A stretch of DNA of 13,625 nt, from positions 1 to 13,625 of the forward strand of contig DATMBJ010000097.1 of assembly GCA_035559315.1 (NCBI GenBank), given 5' to 3'. The position numbers and the translations under genes are program-made. The DNA is from DATLZM01 sp035559315 (lineage in GTDB: Bacteria; Actinomycetota; UBA4738; HRBIN12). Below are positions 5,751-12,206 of this stretch, piece by piece (position 1 is the first letter of the stretch; each line of letters begins with the position of its first letter). The notes under the pieces were generated by a model. It worked only from the letters and a program-made list of their open reading frames with translations. It ran no database searches and was not told the DNA's origin.

Positions 5751-6590
5751 TCAGGGGATGAGCCCGAAGACCATCGCGGGCGCGCCCGAGCCCTTGGCGT
5801 TCACCGGGCCGCCGACCACGATCCACGAGCCGGCCGGGGAGAGCTCGCCCAGGTTGTGGAGGTTCTCCAGCGTGAGCCGGTGTTCGTGGAGCGTGAGCGA
5901 GCTGGCCCGGTAGCGGGGGTCGCTCGAGGGGTCGGGGCCGAACGTGTCGCTCCCCAGCGCCCCCCGCTCGCCCAGCACCCCGCGGTCCAGGAGCCAGCGG
6001 ACCGCCTCCACCGAGAACCCGGGCTGGTGGAACCCGCGGAGCCCGCTCCCGCAGTTGAAGTAGGTGGGCTCGGTCGGCTGGTCGGAGGGGCCCCAGTACT
6101 TCGAGCAGCCGGTCCGCGCGAGGACCGCCGCGTTCGAGGGCATCGGGCCGTAGGCGTCCTCCCAGGCCTCGAGGTCCGCCACCGTGATCCGGTAGTCGGG
6201 GTCCGCGGCGACCTGCGCGCGGACGTCGATCACGACCGCGGGGAGGACCATGTCGGCCGGGTCCAGGTCCTGGGCGCAGATCTCGTCGGCGTGGAAGTGG
6301 CAGGGGGCGCTGTAGTGGGTCCCGGTGTGCTCCCCCTCGTGGAGGTAGCGGAGGTAGAACCCGTCCTCCGCCACCGTGAAGACGGTCTCGGCCCGGAACG
6401 GGGGATCGCCCGGGAAGAGCGGGGTCCGCCTGGGGCTGTTCACGTGGGAGAGGAACGCCACCTTCGAGAAGGCGGGGAGCCGGACCTCCGAGACCGGGAC
6501 CGCGGGGGCCCGGAGGGCCGGGCCGGCCAGGGCCCCGACGCCGAGCCCCAGAGCCAGCCCGAACGCGAGCGGACCGAGACGCCGACGCAT
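5751..6590 (-). CDS. Secreted cyclase-family (kynurenine formamidase-like) hydrolase
   Basis: A 279-residue protein of the cyclase family (metal-dependent hydrolases that include kynurenine formamidase KynB), with an N-terminal export signal: MRRRLGP, a hydrophobic run to about 21, then AGPALRAPA. The family's metal motif H-x-G-T-H-x-D-x-P-x-H appears as HTGTHYSAPCHFH at 88-100, with His88, His92 and His98 kept but the ligand Asp replaced by Ser94. Further family stretches are SDTFGPDPSSDP (214-225) and HEHRLTLENLHNLGEL (235-250), the second nearly universal in the group. The substrate is unknown; no tryptophan-pathway gene is nearby, so kynurenine is not implied. The ATG at 6590 has AAGGAGG four bases upstream, and a full promoter lies before it. 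The frame remains open upstream through the RAM-domain gene, but that part is a shadow. Confidence 0.85.
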   Translation of the reverse strand: MRRRLGPLAFGLALGLGVGALAGPALRAPAVPVSEVRLPAFSKVAFLSHVNSPRRTPLFPGDPPFRAETVFTVAEDGFYLRYLHEGEHTGTHYSAPCHFHADEICAQDLDPADMVLPAVVIDVRAQVAADPDYRITVADLEAWEDAYGPMPSNAAVLARTGCSKYWGPSDQPTEPTYFNCGSGLRGFHQPGFSVEAVRWLLDRGVLGERGALGSDTFGPDPSSDPRYRASSLTLHEHRLTLENLHNLGELSPAGSWIVVGGPVNAKGSGAPAMVFGLIP

Positions 6591-6594
6591 CGCT

Positions 6595-6601
6595 CCTCCT
6601 T
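6595..6601 (-). promoter_or_regulatory. Ribosome binding site of the cyclase gene
   Basis: AAGGAGG on the minus strand, four bases before ATG 6590, fixes the start inside a much longer open frame. Confidence 0.7.
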
Positions 6602-6619
6602 CCTGATCGGGATGGCCGA

Positions 6620-6649
6620 AGGCTAGGGGAGGGCGGGGGCGGGGCTCAA
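6620..6649 (-). promoter_or_regulatory. Promoter of the cyclase gene
   Basis: TTGAGC (6644-6649) and TAGCCT (6620-6625) on the minus strand are 18 bases apart. Transcription would begin about 25 bases before ATG 6590, leaving a short leader with a Shine-Dalgarno sequence. The cyclase gene can therefore be expressed separately from the RAM-domain gene upstream. Confidence 0.55.
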
Positions 6650-6688
6650 GCGCGGGTCCGGGGCGCGCCCGCGGCGCTCGAGGGTTCC

Positions 6689-7222
6689 TCAGGGCTCGGC
6701 CTCGTCCTCGACCCCGGGGACCGCCACGAGGGTGTTGGTGGAACGGACGCCCGGGATCGTGTGGATCCGCTCCAGGATGATCCGGCTGGCGTGCTCCCAG
6801 TCCGTGGAGAGCTCGGCGAGGACGTCGTACTGGCCGGCGATGACCGCGACGCCCGCGACCTCGGGGGTGGCGGCGAGCGTGCGGGCCACGTCCCCCACCA
6901 CCCCGGCCTGGACGTCGAGGTGCACGTAGCACGCCGGCCGCCCCACGCCCTGGAGGGGGAGCGGGACCCGCTCCCCGGTCACCCCCACGAGTTCGAGGGG
7001 GACCACCGGCGCGGTGTAGGTCCGGGTGACCCCCTCGACCCGGTGAACCTCGGTGAGGACGGCCCGGGCGATGGCCCGGAAGTCGGGGCCCTCCAGGGCG
7101 GCCATCGCGTCCCACTCGCCCACGACCGCGACCGCGTGGCGGACCCCGTGGATCCCGTGGAGGTCGATCACCACGTCGTCCAGCTTCCCGGGCTGGGCCC
7201 GGAGGTAGAGGTAGGCGTGCAC
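6689..7222 (-). CDS. Tandem RAM (Lrp/AsnC C-terminal) domain protein without HTH
   Basis: A 177-residue cytoplasmic protein made of two RAM domains (the ligand-binding, oligomerising part of Lrp/AsnC regulators), at about 1-72 and 98-168. Each shows the family's strand-helix-strand order and the central turn: GEWDAMAALEG at 35-45 and GQYDVLAEL at 130-138. Helices such as FRAIARAVLTEVHRVEGV and ASRIILERIHTIPGV in turn lead to a last strand. There is no helix-turn-helix domain, so it should not bind DNA itself; stand-alone RAM proteins bind amino acids or partner proteins. GTG 7222 is chosen because TAGGCT lies six bases upstream and the RAM fold begins at residue 2. It follows the PhoU-RCK gene on the same strand with 35 bases between them, so it may also be reached by read-through from that operon. 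Confidence 0.85.
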   Translation of the reverse strand: MHAYLYLRAQPGKLDDVVIDLHGIHGVRHAVAVVGEWDAMAALEGPDFRAIARAVLTEVHRVEGVTRTYTAPVVPLELVGVTGERVPLPLQGVGRPACYVHLDVQAGVVGDVARTLAATPEVAGVAVIAGQYDVLAELSTDWEHASRIILERIHTIPGVRSTNTLVAVPGVEDEAEP

Positions 7223-7228
7223 CGGCGA

Positions 7229-7234
7229 AGCCTA
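7229..7234 (-). promoter_or_regulatory. -10 box of leaderless RAM-protein promoter
   Basis: TAGGCT on the minus strand ends six bases before GTG 7222, exactly as at the GNAT gene. It lies between the stop of the upstream PhoU-RCK gene and this start, so the RAM gene has its own promoter even if read-through also occurs. Confidence 0.6.
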
Positions 7235-7257
7235 CCGCGGCCGCCGCTCGGCGGGGG

Positions 7258-8463
7258 TCAGCTCGGGAGGGGCTCGACGAGCGAGTCGCGCCGGGCCCGG
7301 CAGAGGGCCTCGAGCTCGGGCGCCCCCTCCTCCGGCCCCAGCGCCACGATCCGGTCGCCGGCCTGGAACACGAAGGCCGGGCGGGGCCGGTAGATCCACC
7401 GCTGGCCCCGGCGGACCGCGAGGACCCACATCCCGGTCTCCGTCGAGAGCTGGAGCTCCTTGAGCGAGCGCCCGTCCGCCGCCGACCCCTCCTCGACCAC
7501 CACCATGGCGCCGGTCTCCTCGGTCTCCTCCAGGGCCATCTGCACCACCGGGTGGAGCTCCTCGCCGTGCTCCACGTACCAGGTCATGTCCCGGGCCGCG
7601 TCGCAGATGGCCTCGCTCGCCGCAGCGATCCGGAGGAGCCCGCGGAGCTCGTCGGGGTCGCGGGCCTCGGGGGCGGCCCGCAGGACCCACGACTCGAGCT
7701 CGTCCTGGAGGATGTCGCTCCTGGTCTCGAGCGTGGCGACCTCGGCGGCGAGCGCGCGGTCGTTGAACAGCAGCGAGGAGTAGGCGAAGCCCACCGCGGC
7801 CTCGCTCGAGTTCTTCATCTCGACCAGGATGTCCACGGCCCGGTCGAGCTCGGAGAGGGGCGGCGCCTCGTGGGCCGGCCCCGGCGGGAGGGGCGGGGCC
7901 CCCGCCAGCTCCCGGATCAGGTTCACCCCGTCCTCCGGGCCCTGGAACAGGAGCACGTCGCCCTCGCCCACCACCGTGTCGGCCCCGGGGTCGAACTCCC
8001 AGTCCATCCCCCGGCGGATCGCCATCACCCACATCCCGGTCTCGGTGGGGAGCGAGAGGTCCCGGAGGGTCCGGCCGACCGCAGGCGCCCCCTCCCGGAC
8101 CTTCACCCGGCCCGAGATCTCGTCGGCGTGGCGGAGGTCGGCGCGGAGCGCGTTCGGGATCCCCAGGTCGGCCTGGACCACCCGGGCGATGTCGGAGGCG
8201 GCGTCGCCGATCTTGTCGATCGCCGCCGCGATCCAGAGCACGCTCTCGATGGCCTCGGCGTCCTCGGGGCTCCGGGCGGCGAGGACCGCGAGGGTCCGCA
8301 GGCGACGGAGGTGGCCCTCCATCCGCTCCTCGAGCTTCTCGACCTCCCCGGCCAGCTCCTCGTCGTCGAAGAAGACCGCGGCGTAGGCGAGATCCACCAG
8401 CAGCTCGGAGGCGTCCTTCGCCTCGACGAGCAGCTCCTTCACGTTCTTCGGTTCGTCATCCAT
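7258..8463 (-). CDS. Duplicated PhoU-RCK_C (TrkA_C) regulatory protein
   Basis: A 401-residue cytoplasmic protein with two copies of the same two-domain module. PhoU-like three-helix bundles lie at about 5-100 and 205-300 (KDASELLVDLAYAAVFFDDE and KNSSEAAVGFAYSSLLFND). Each is followed by an RCK_C/TrkA_C domain at about 115-185 and 312-390. The copies align at LPTETGMWVMAIRRG (138-152) and LSTETGMWVLAVRRG (339-353), a period of about 200 residues. RCK_C domains bind small ligands (nucleotides or ions) and gate cation transporters; PhoU domains bind metals and partner membrane proteins. Its start overlaps the end of the MgtE-like gene by 8 bases, so it very probably controls that permease. As I recall, archaea have a similar pairing (COG1824 beside COG3273). 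AGGGGT about nine bases before ATG 8463 may serve as ribosome site. Confidence 0.88.
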   Translation of the reverse strand: MDDEPKNVKELLVEAKDASELLVDLAYAAVFFDDEELAGEVEKLEERMEGHLRRLRTLAVLAARSPEDAEAIESVLWIAAAIDKIGDAASDIARVVQADLGIPNALRADLRHADEISGRVKVREGAPAVGRTLRDLSLPTETGMWVMAIRRGMDWEFDPGADTVVGEGDVLLFQGPEDGVNLIRELAGAPPLPPGPAHEAPPLSELDRAVDILVEMKNSSEAAVGFAYSSLLFNDRALAAEVATLETRSDILQDELESWVLRAAPEARDPDELRGLLRIAAASEAICDAARDMTWYVEHGEELHPVVQMALEETEETGAMVVVEEGSAADGRSLKELQLSTETGMWVLAVRRGQRWIYRPRPAFVFQAGDRIVALGPEEGAPELEALCRARRDSLVEPLPS

Positions 8464-9691
8464 GCGGTGTGACCCCTATAAGTGTAAGGACCGCGAGGTA
8501 GGCCAGCACCCCGGTGAGGTCCATGACGCTCGTGATGATGGGGACCCCGTGGTTGTCGGGGTCCAGGCCGAACCGGGCGGTCCCGATCGCCACGTAGTAG
8601 GCGCAGACCAGGGCCACCGGCAGCGACGCGAGGCCGGTCGCGAGCACCGCCCCCACGAGGGTCGCCCACCCCGGGCCCGGCAGGCCCCGGGTCGCCGAGA
8701 CCGCGACCGCGAGACCTCCGATCATCGCGAACACCGCCGTCCCCTGCACCGAGACCAGCCCGGCGTCGAGGGCGGCCCGCGGCTGGGGGACGGCCCGGGG
8801 CTCGACGAGGCCCAGGTGGAGCTTGGAGGCCAGGCGCGAGGCCAGGATCCCGCCGAGCGCGCCGAGCTGGGAGACGAGGACCGGCACCGGCACGAGCAGG
8901 GCGGGCAGGTCGGCGAACCGCTCCAGCCGGGCCTCCACGGCGGTGCCCGCCAGGATGTCCAGGACCGGGGTCAGGGCGATCACCGGGGCCATCTCGAGCT
9001 GGGCACGGCGCGCGCCCCGGAGGTCGGTGCGGAACCCCCGGACCGTGGCGTAGAGGCACCCGGCGATCGAGACCGCGGCGACGGCGGCGTTCAGCGCCTC
9101 GACCCTCGTGAGGAACGTCGCCGCGAACAGGCTCGGGATCGTGGTCATGTCCCCGATCGCCGTGACCATGGGGGTCGCCACCGCGTCCAGGTCGTACCCC
9201 CGGCGGTGGGAGAGCAAGGCGATCGCCAGCGTGGCCAGGAGGGCCACGGCCGAGCCCAGGGCTCCCCCCACCACCGAGATCGTGACGAGGTCGAGGACCG
9301 AGACCGAGGGCAGCCCGAAGAGCGCCGCCGACGCCCGGGCGAGGAGCGCGAGGTACAGGGCCGAGGAGAACGTGGTCACGACGCCCACGTACACGTTCTG
9401 GTAGAGCACGCCGTCCCGGTCGCGGGAGACCTGGAAGAGCCCGGCGTTGATGCTCGTGCCGAGGCGAGCCCCGATGGCGCCGAAGATCGTCCCCTTCATC
9501 CCCACGGCGGCGGGGATCAGGATCATGAGCCCGGGGACCTCGCGGAGGGTCTGGGTGATGGAGCTGAGCGTGAGGCCGGCGGTCAGGCCGGCGAGCGTGC
9601 TGAGCAGGAGCGCGACGAGCCCCTGGCGGAGCGTGCGCCGCTCCGCCCGGAAGGACGCCCATAGGCGCCGGGCGCGGGGACGGAACGCCAT
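8456..9691 (-). CDS. Two-domain MgtE/SLC41-like divalent cation permease
   Basis: A 411-residue integral membrane protein with two MgtE-type membrane domains in tandem and neither the cytoplasmic N domain nor the CBS domains of classical MgtE. This is the arrangement of animal SLC41 and of archaeal COG1824 permeases. Half one shows VPGLMILIPAAVGMKGTIFG (52-71) and YDLDAVATPMVTAIGDMTTI (166-185). Half two shows PALLVPVPVLVSQLGALGGI (263-282) and LDPDNHGVPIITSVMDLTGV (376-395). The acidic residues in D-x-D-x-x-x-x-P-x-x-T-x-x-x-D are kept in both halves and would line the ion path. Likely substrate is Mg2+, though other divalent ions are possible. About ten membrane helices. ATG 9691 has no clear Shine-Dalgarno sequence; a promoter lies about 60 bases upstream. 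The missing CBS domains may be replaced functionally by the PhoU-RCK protein encoded next. Confidence 0.85.
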   Translation of the reverse strand: MAFRPRARRLWASFRAERRTLRQGLVALLLSTLAGLTAGLTLSSITQTLREVPGLMILIPAAVGMKGTIFGAIGARLGTSINAGLFQVSRDRDGVLYQNVYVGVVTTFSSALYLALLARASAALFGLPSVSVLDLVTISVVGGALGSAVALLATLAIALLSHRRGYDLDAVATPMVTAIGDMTTIPSLFAATFLTRVEALNAAVAAVSIAGCLYATVRGFRTDLRGARRAQLEMAPVIALTPVLDILAGTAVEARLERFADLPALLVPVPVLVSQLGALGGILASRLASKLHLGLVEPRAVPQPRAALDAGLVSVQGTAVFAMIGGLAVAVSATRGLPGPGWATLVGAVLATGLASLPVALVCAYYVAIGTARFGLDPDNHGVPIITSVMDLTGVLAYLAVLTLIGVTPHG

Positions 9692-9747
9692 AAGGGTGCG
9701 CCGGTCATCGCTTCCGCTCGCTCGAAGGAGGCCCGGGGGCCCGACGC

Positions 9748-9776
9748 AGTATGCGCGCCCGGCGGCCCGGGGGCAA
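9748..9776 (-). promoter_or_regulatory. Promoter of the MgtE-like/PhoU-RCK operon
   Basis: On the minus strand, TTGCCC (9771-9776) and CATACT (9748-9753) are 17 bases apart. The start of transcription would be near 9741, leaving a leader of about 50 bases before ATG 9691. It is divergent from the HesB-like gene. Confidence 0.5.
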
Positions 9777-9806
9777 CCGCGGCCTGGCGCGGGTGAGGGT
9801 ACCCGC

Positions 9807-9812
9807 TACCAT
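9807..9812 (+). promoter_or_regulatory. -10 box of leaderless HesB-like promoter
   Basis: TACCAT ends six bases before GTG 9819. Box and spacing are identical to those of ispH, and there is no Shine-Dalgarno sequence. Confidence 0.6.
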
Positions 9813-9818
9813 CGGGCC

Positions 9819-10076
9819 GTGCTCGCCTTCACCGACCGGGCCCGGGAGATCCTCCGCCGCTCCCAGGAGGCCGCGCGCCGGTTCAACCCCGACGCCGCGG
9901 TCCGGCTCTTCCTCGGGCCGGACGGCCAGGCCCGGTTCGACCTCGTGGACCGGCCGGGGGAGGGGGACGCGGTGCTCGAGGAGGACGGGTTCGTGCTGTA
10001 CGTGGCCCCCGGGGTCCAGGGGACGGTCGACGTCGTCGAGCCCCACGACCGGCTCGTCCTCCGCCCCGGACCCTGA
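9819..10076 (+). CDS. Cysteine-free HesB/IscA-like small protein
   Basis: An 85-residue protein whose pattern follows the HesB/IscA (A-type Fe-S carrier) fold. It opens with LAFTDRAREILRRS, a helix at the place where IscA proteins have LT-x-x-A-x-x-x-I/L. A strand VRLFLGPDGQARFDLVDRP (28-46) replaces the usual LR(V/L)x-x-x-x-GGCSG-x-x-Y. EGDAVLEEDGFVLYVAP (48-64) matches the D-x-V-x-x-x-(D/G)-G-x-x-(V/F)-x-V-(D/A) segment, and GTVDVVEPHDRLVL ends the domain. None of the three cluster-ligand cysteines exists; the protein has no Cys at all, so it cannot carry a cluster in the known way. Its role is unknown. GTG 9819 is supported by a TACCAT box six bases upstream and by the fold starting at residue 2. 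It is convergent with the acetoacetyl-CoA synthetase gene. Confidence 0.75.
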   Translation: MLAFTDRAREILRRSQEAARRFNPDAAVRLFLGPDGQARFDLVDRPGEGDAVLEEDGFVLYVAPGVQGTVDVVEPHDRLVLRPGP

Positions 10077-10122
10077 GCGCGGGGTCGACGATCGAGCCAC
10101 GGGCGCGCGGATCCCGCGGCGG

Positions 10123-12111
10123 CTACGGGGATGCCGCGGTGGCCCGGAGCCGCTCGGCGACCTCGAGGAAGGGCCGGAGCGCGCCGGGGTCCGCCAGGGC
10201 GTCGGGGCTCACCACGTCCTCGGGCCGGGCCCCGAGGAGGATCCGCTTCACCGGGACCTCGAGCCGCTTCCCGTTGAGCGTGGTGGGGATGGCCGGGACC
10301 GCCAGGATCCGGTCGGGCACGTGCCGGGGCGAGAGCTCGGTCCGGAGGGCGTCCGCGATCCGCCGACGGAGCGCGTCGTCCAGCTCCACGCCCTCCTCGG
10401 TCGCCACGAACAGGATCAGCTCGCCCTCCCGGCCCAGCTCGCCGGTGTCGACGGCCAGGCTCTCGCGGACCCCGGGCAGCGCCTCCACCACCCGGTAGAG
10501 CTCGCTGGTTCCGATCCGGACCCCGGCCCGGTTCAGGGTGGCGTCCGAGCGCCCGTAGATCACGCAGGAGCCGCGGGACGTGATCTTGATCCAGTCCCCG
10601 TGGCGCCAGACGCCCGGGTAGTGCTCGAAGTAGCTCCGGCGGTAGCGCTCGCCGCCCGGGTCGTTCCAGAACCCGACGGGCATCGAGGGCATCGGCTCGG
10701 TGATCACGAGCTCGCCGACCTCGTCCACGAGCGGCCGCCCCTCGGGGTCGAACGCCTCCACCGCCGCCCCCAGGCACCGGCACTGCAGCTCGCCGGCGTG
10801 GACCGGGAGGAGCGGGTTGGCGCCCACGAAGGCCGTGCAGAGGTCGGTGCCCCCGCTCATCGAGCCCAGCCACACGTCGGGGTGGACCGCCTCGTAGACC
10901 CAGGCGAACCCCTCGGGCGAGAGCGGCGCCCCGGTCGAGCCGATCCCCCGCACCGACCGGAGGTCGACCACCTCGCCGGGCCGGAGGCCCCGCTTCATGC
11001 ACGCGTGGAGGAAGGGGGCGCTGGTCCCGAAGTACGTGATCCCGACCTCGGCCGCCAGGCGCCAGAGCGCGGTGAGGTCGGGGTGGCCGGGGCTGCCGTC
11101 GTAGAGCACGATCGTCGCCCCCACCGCGAGCCCGCTCACGAGGAAGTTCCACATCATCCACCCGGTCGTGGTGAACCAGGAGAACCGGTCCCGGGGCCCC
11201 AGGTCGTGGTGGAGCGCGAGGCACTTCAGGTGCTCGAGGAGGATCCCCCCGTGGCCCTGGACGATCGGCTTCGGCAGCCCGGTGGTCCCCGAGGAGTAGA
11301 GGATCCAGAGCGGGTGCTCGAACGGCACCCGCTCGAACGCGAGCTCGCCGGGCTCGGCCACCAGCTCCTCCCAGGGCATCGCGCCCTCCGGCGGGGGCGC
11401 GTCGGGCCGGAGGTAGGGGACGACCACCAGCCGCTGGAGGCCGGGGAGCCCGGCGGCGATCTCGCGGACGACCCCGGTCCGGTCGTGCTCCCGCCCCCCG
11501 TAGCGGTAGCCGTCGACCGCGAGGAGCACCTTCGGCTCGATCTGCCCGAACCGGTCGAGGACCGCGCGGACCCCGAAGTCCGGGGAACAGGAGGACCAGA
11601 TCGCCCCCAGGCTCGCCGTCGCGAGCAGCCCGATCACGGCCTCCGGGGCGTTGGGCAGGAAGGCGGCCACCCGGTCGCCGGGGCCGACCCCGAGCCGCCG
11701 GAGGCCCGCCCGGGCCCGGGCGACGGCGAGGGCGAGCTCGCGGCGGGTCATCTCGAGGGACAGCCCGTCCTCCCTCCGGAACACGAGCCCGGGGCGGTCA
11801 TCGGCCCCGCGGAGCAGGTGCTCGGCGTGGTTCAGCCGCACCCCCGGGAACCAGCGGGCCCCCGGCATCCGCCGCTCGGCCAGGACCACGTCGGGCTCGC
11901 CGTCGGCCTGGACATCGAAGAAGTCCCAGATCGAGCGCCAGAACGCGTCCAGGTCCCGGACCGACCAGCGCCAGAGCTCGTGGTAGTCGTCGAACCCGAG
12001 GCCCCGCTCGTCGCGGAGCCAGCCCATGTACCGCGCGAGGTTCGATCGCTCCCGGAGCTCCGCCGGGGGCTCCCACAGGAGGTCGCCCTCGCGCACCCGC
12101 CGCTCGGCCAT
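10123..12111 (-). CDS. aacS: Acetoacetyl-CoA synthetase
   Basis: A 662-residue cytoplasmic enzyme of the ANL adenylating superfamily, converting acetoacetate, CoA and ATP to acetoacetyl-CoA. Motifs in order: N-terminal WxWS-type segment (DYHELWRWSVRDLDAFW) and the HAEHLL stretch typical of acetyl/acetoacetyl-CoA synthetases; P-loop YSSGTTGLPKP at 272-282; YFGTSAPFLHACMK and GSMSGGTDLCTAFVG in the middle; RHGDWIKI; hinge GRSDATLNRAGVRIGTSE from 520; and NGKRLEVPVKR with the catalytic, acetylation-prone Lys615. The specific combination (TTTGWMMWNFLVSGL, SGGTDLCTAFVG, length near 650) favours acetoacetate over acetate. It may serve ketone-body or polyhydroxybutyrate use. ATG 12111 has GGAGGTGG three bases upstream; the frame is open further upstream but overlaps the MFS gene. 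No promoter is visible in the 95 bases before it, so it may be co-transcribed with the MFS gene. Confidence 0.93.
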   Translation of the reverse strand: MAERRVREGDLLWEPPAELRERSNLARYMGWLRDERGLGFDDYHELWRWSVRDLDAFWRSIWDFFDVQADGEPDVVLAERRMPGARWFPGVRLNHAEHLLRGADDRPGLVFRREDGLSLEMTRRELALAVARARAGLRRLGVGPGDRVAAFLPNAPEAVIGLLATASLGAIWSSCSPDFGVRAVLDRFGQIEPKVLLAVDGYRYGGREHDRTGVVREIAAGLPGLQRLVVVPYLRPDAPPPEGAMPWEELVAEPGELAFERVPFEHPLWILYSSGTTGLPKPIVQGHGGILLEHLKCLALHHDLGPRDRFSWFTTTGWMMWNFLVSGLAVGATIVLYDGSPGHPDLTALWRLAAEVGITYFGTSAPFLHACMKRGLRPGEVVDLRSVRGIGSTGAPLSPEGFAWVYEAVHPDVWLGSMSGGTDLCTAFVGANPLLPVHAGELQCRCLGAAVEAFDPEGRPLVDEVGELVITEPMPSMPVGFWNDPGGERYRRSYFEHYPGVWRHGDWIKITSRGSCVIYGRSDATLNRAGVRIGTSELYRVVEALPGVRESLAVDTGELGREGELILFVATEEGVELDDALRRRIADALRTELSPRHVPDRILAVPAIPTTLNGKRLEVPVKRILLGARPEDVVSPDALADPGALRPFLEVAERLRATAASP

Positions 12112-12113
12112 CG

Positions 12114-12121
12114 CCACCTCC
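12114..12121 (-). promoter_or_regulatory. Ribosome binding site of aacS
   Basis: GGAGGTGG on the minus strand, three bases before ATG 12111, selects this start within a frame that stays open for a further kilobase. Confidence 0.7.
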
Positions 12122-12206
12122 GAACGCTGAGGCCGTCCTGTCCGGCCGTCCGGGCACTCCTCCCACCATCCTCCCACGCCCGCGCCCGGTCGCGCGGCCC
12201 TGGGTC

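Noticed and set aside
5751..7115. A 454-codon frame joining the cyclase to upstream residues
   Set aside because: The upstream part is a shadow of the RAM-domain gene; AAGGAGG and a signal peptide mark ATG 6590.
10077..10122. Terminator between the HesB-like gene and aacS
   Set aside because: Only a 5 bp stem (CGCGG, 10106-10110, with 10114-10118) is visible, too weak to call.
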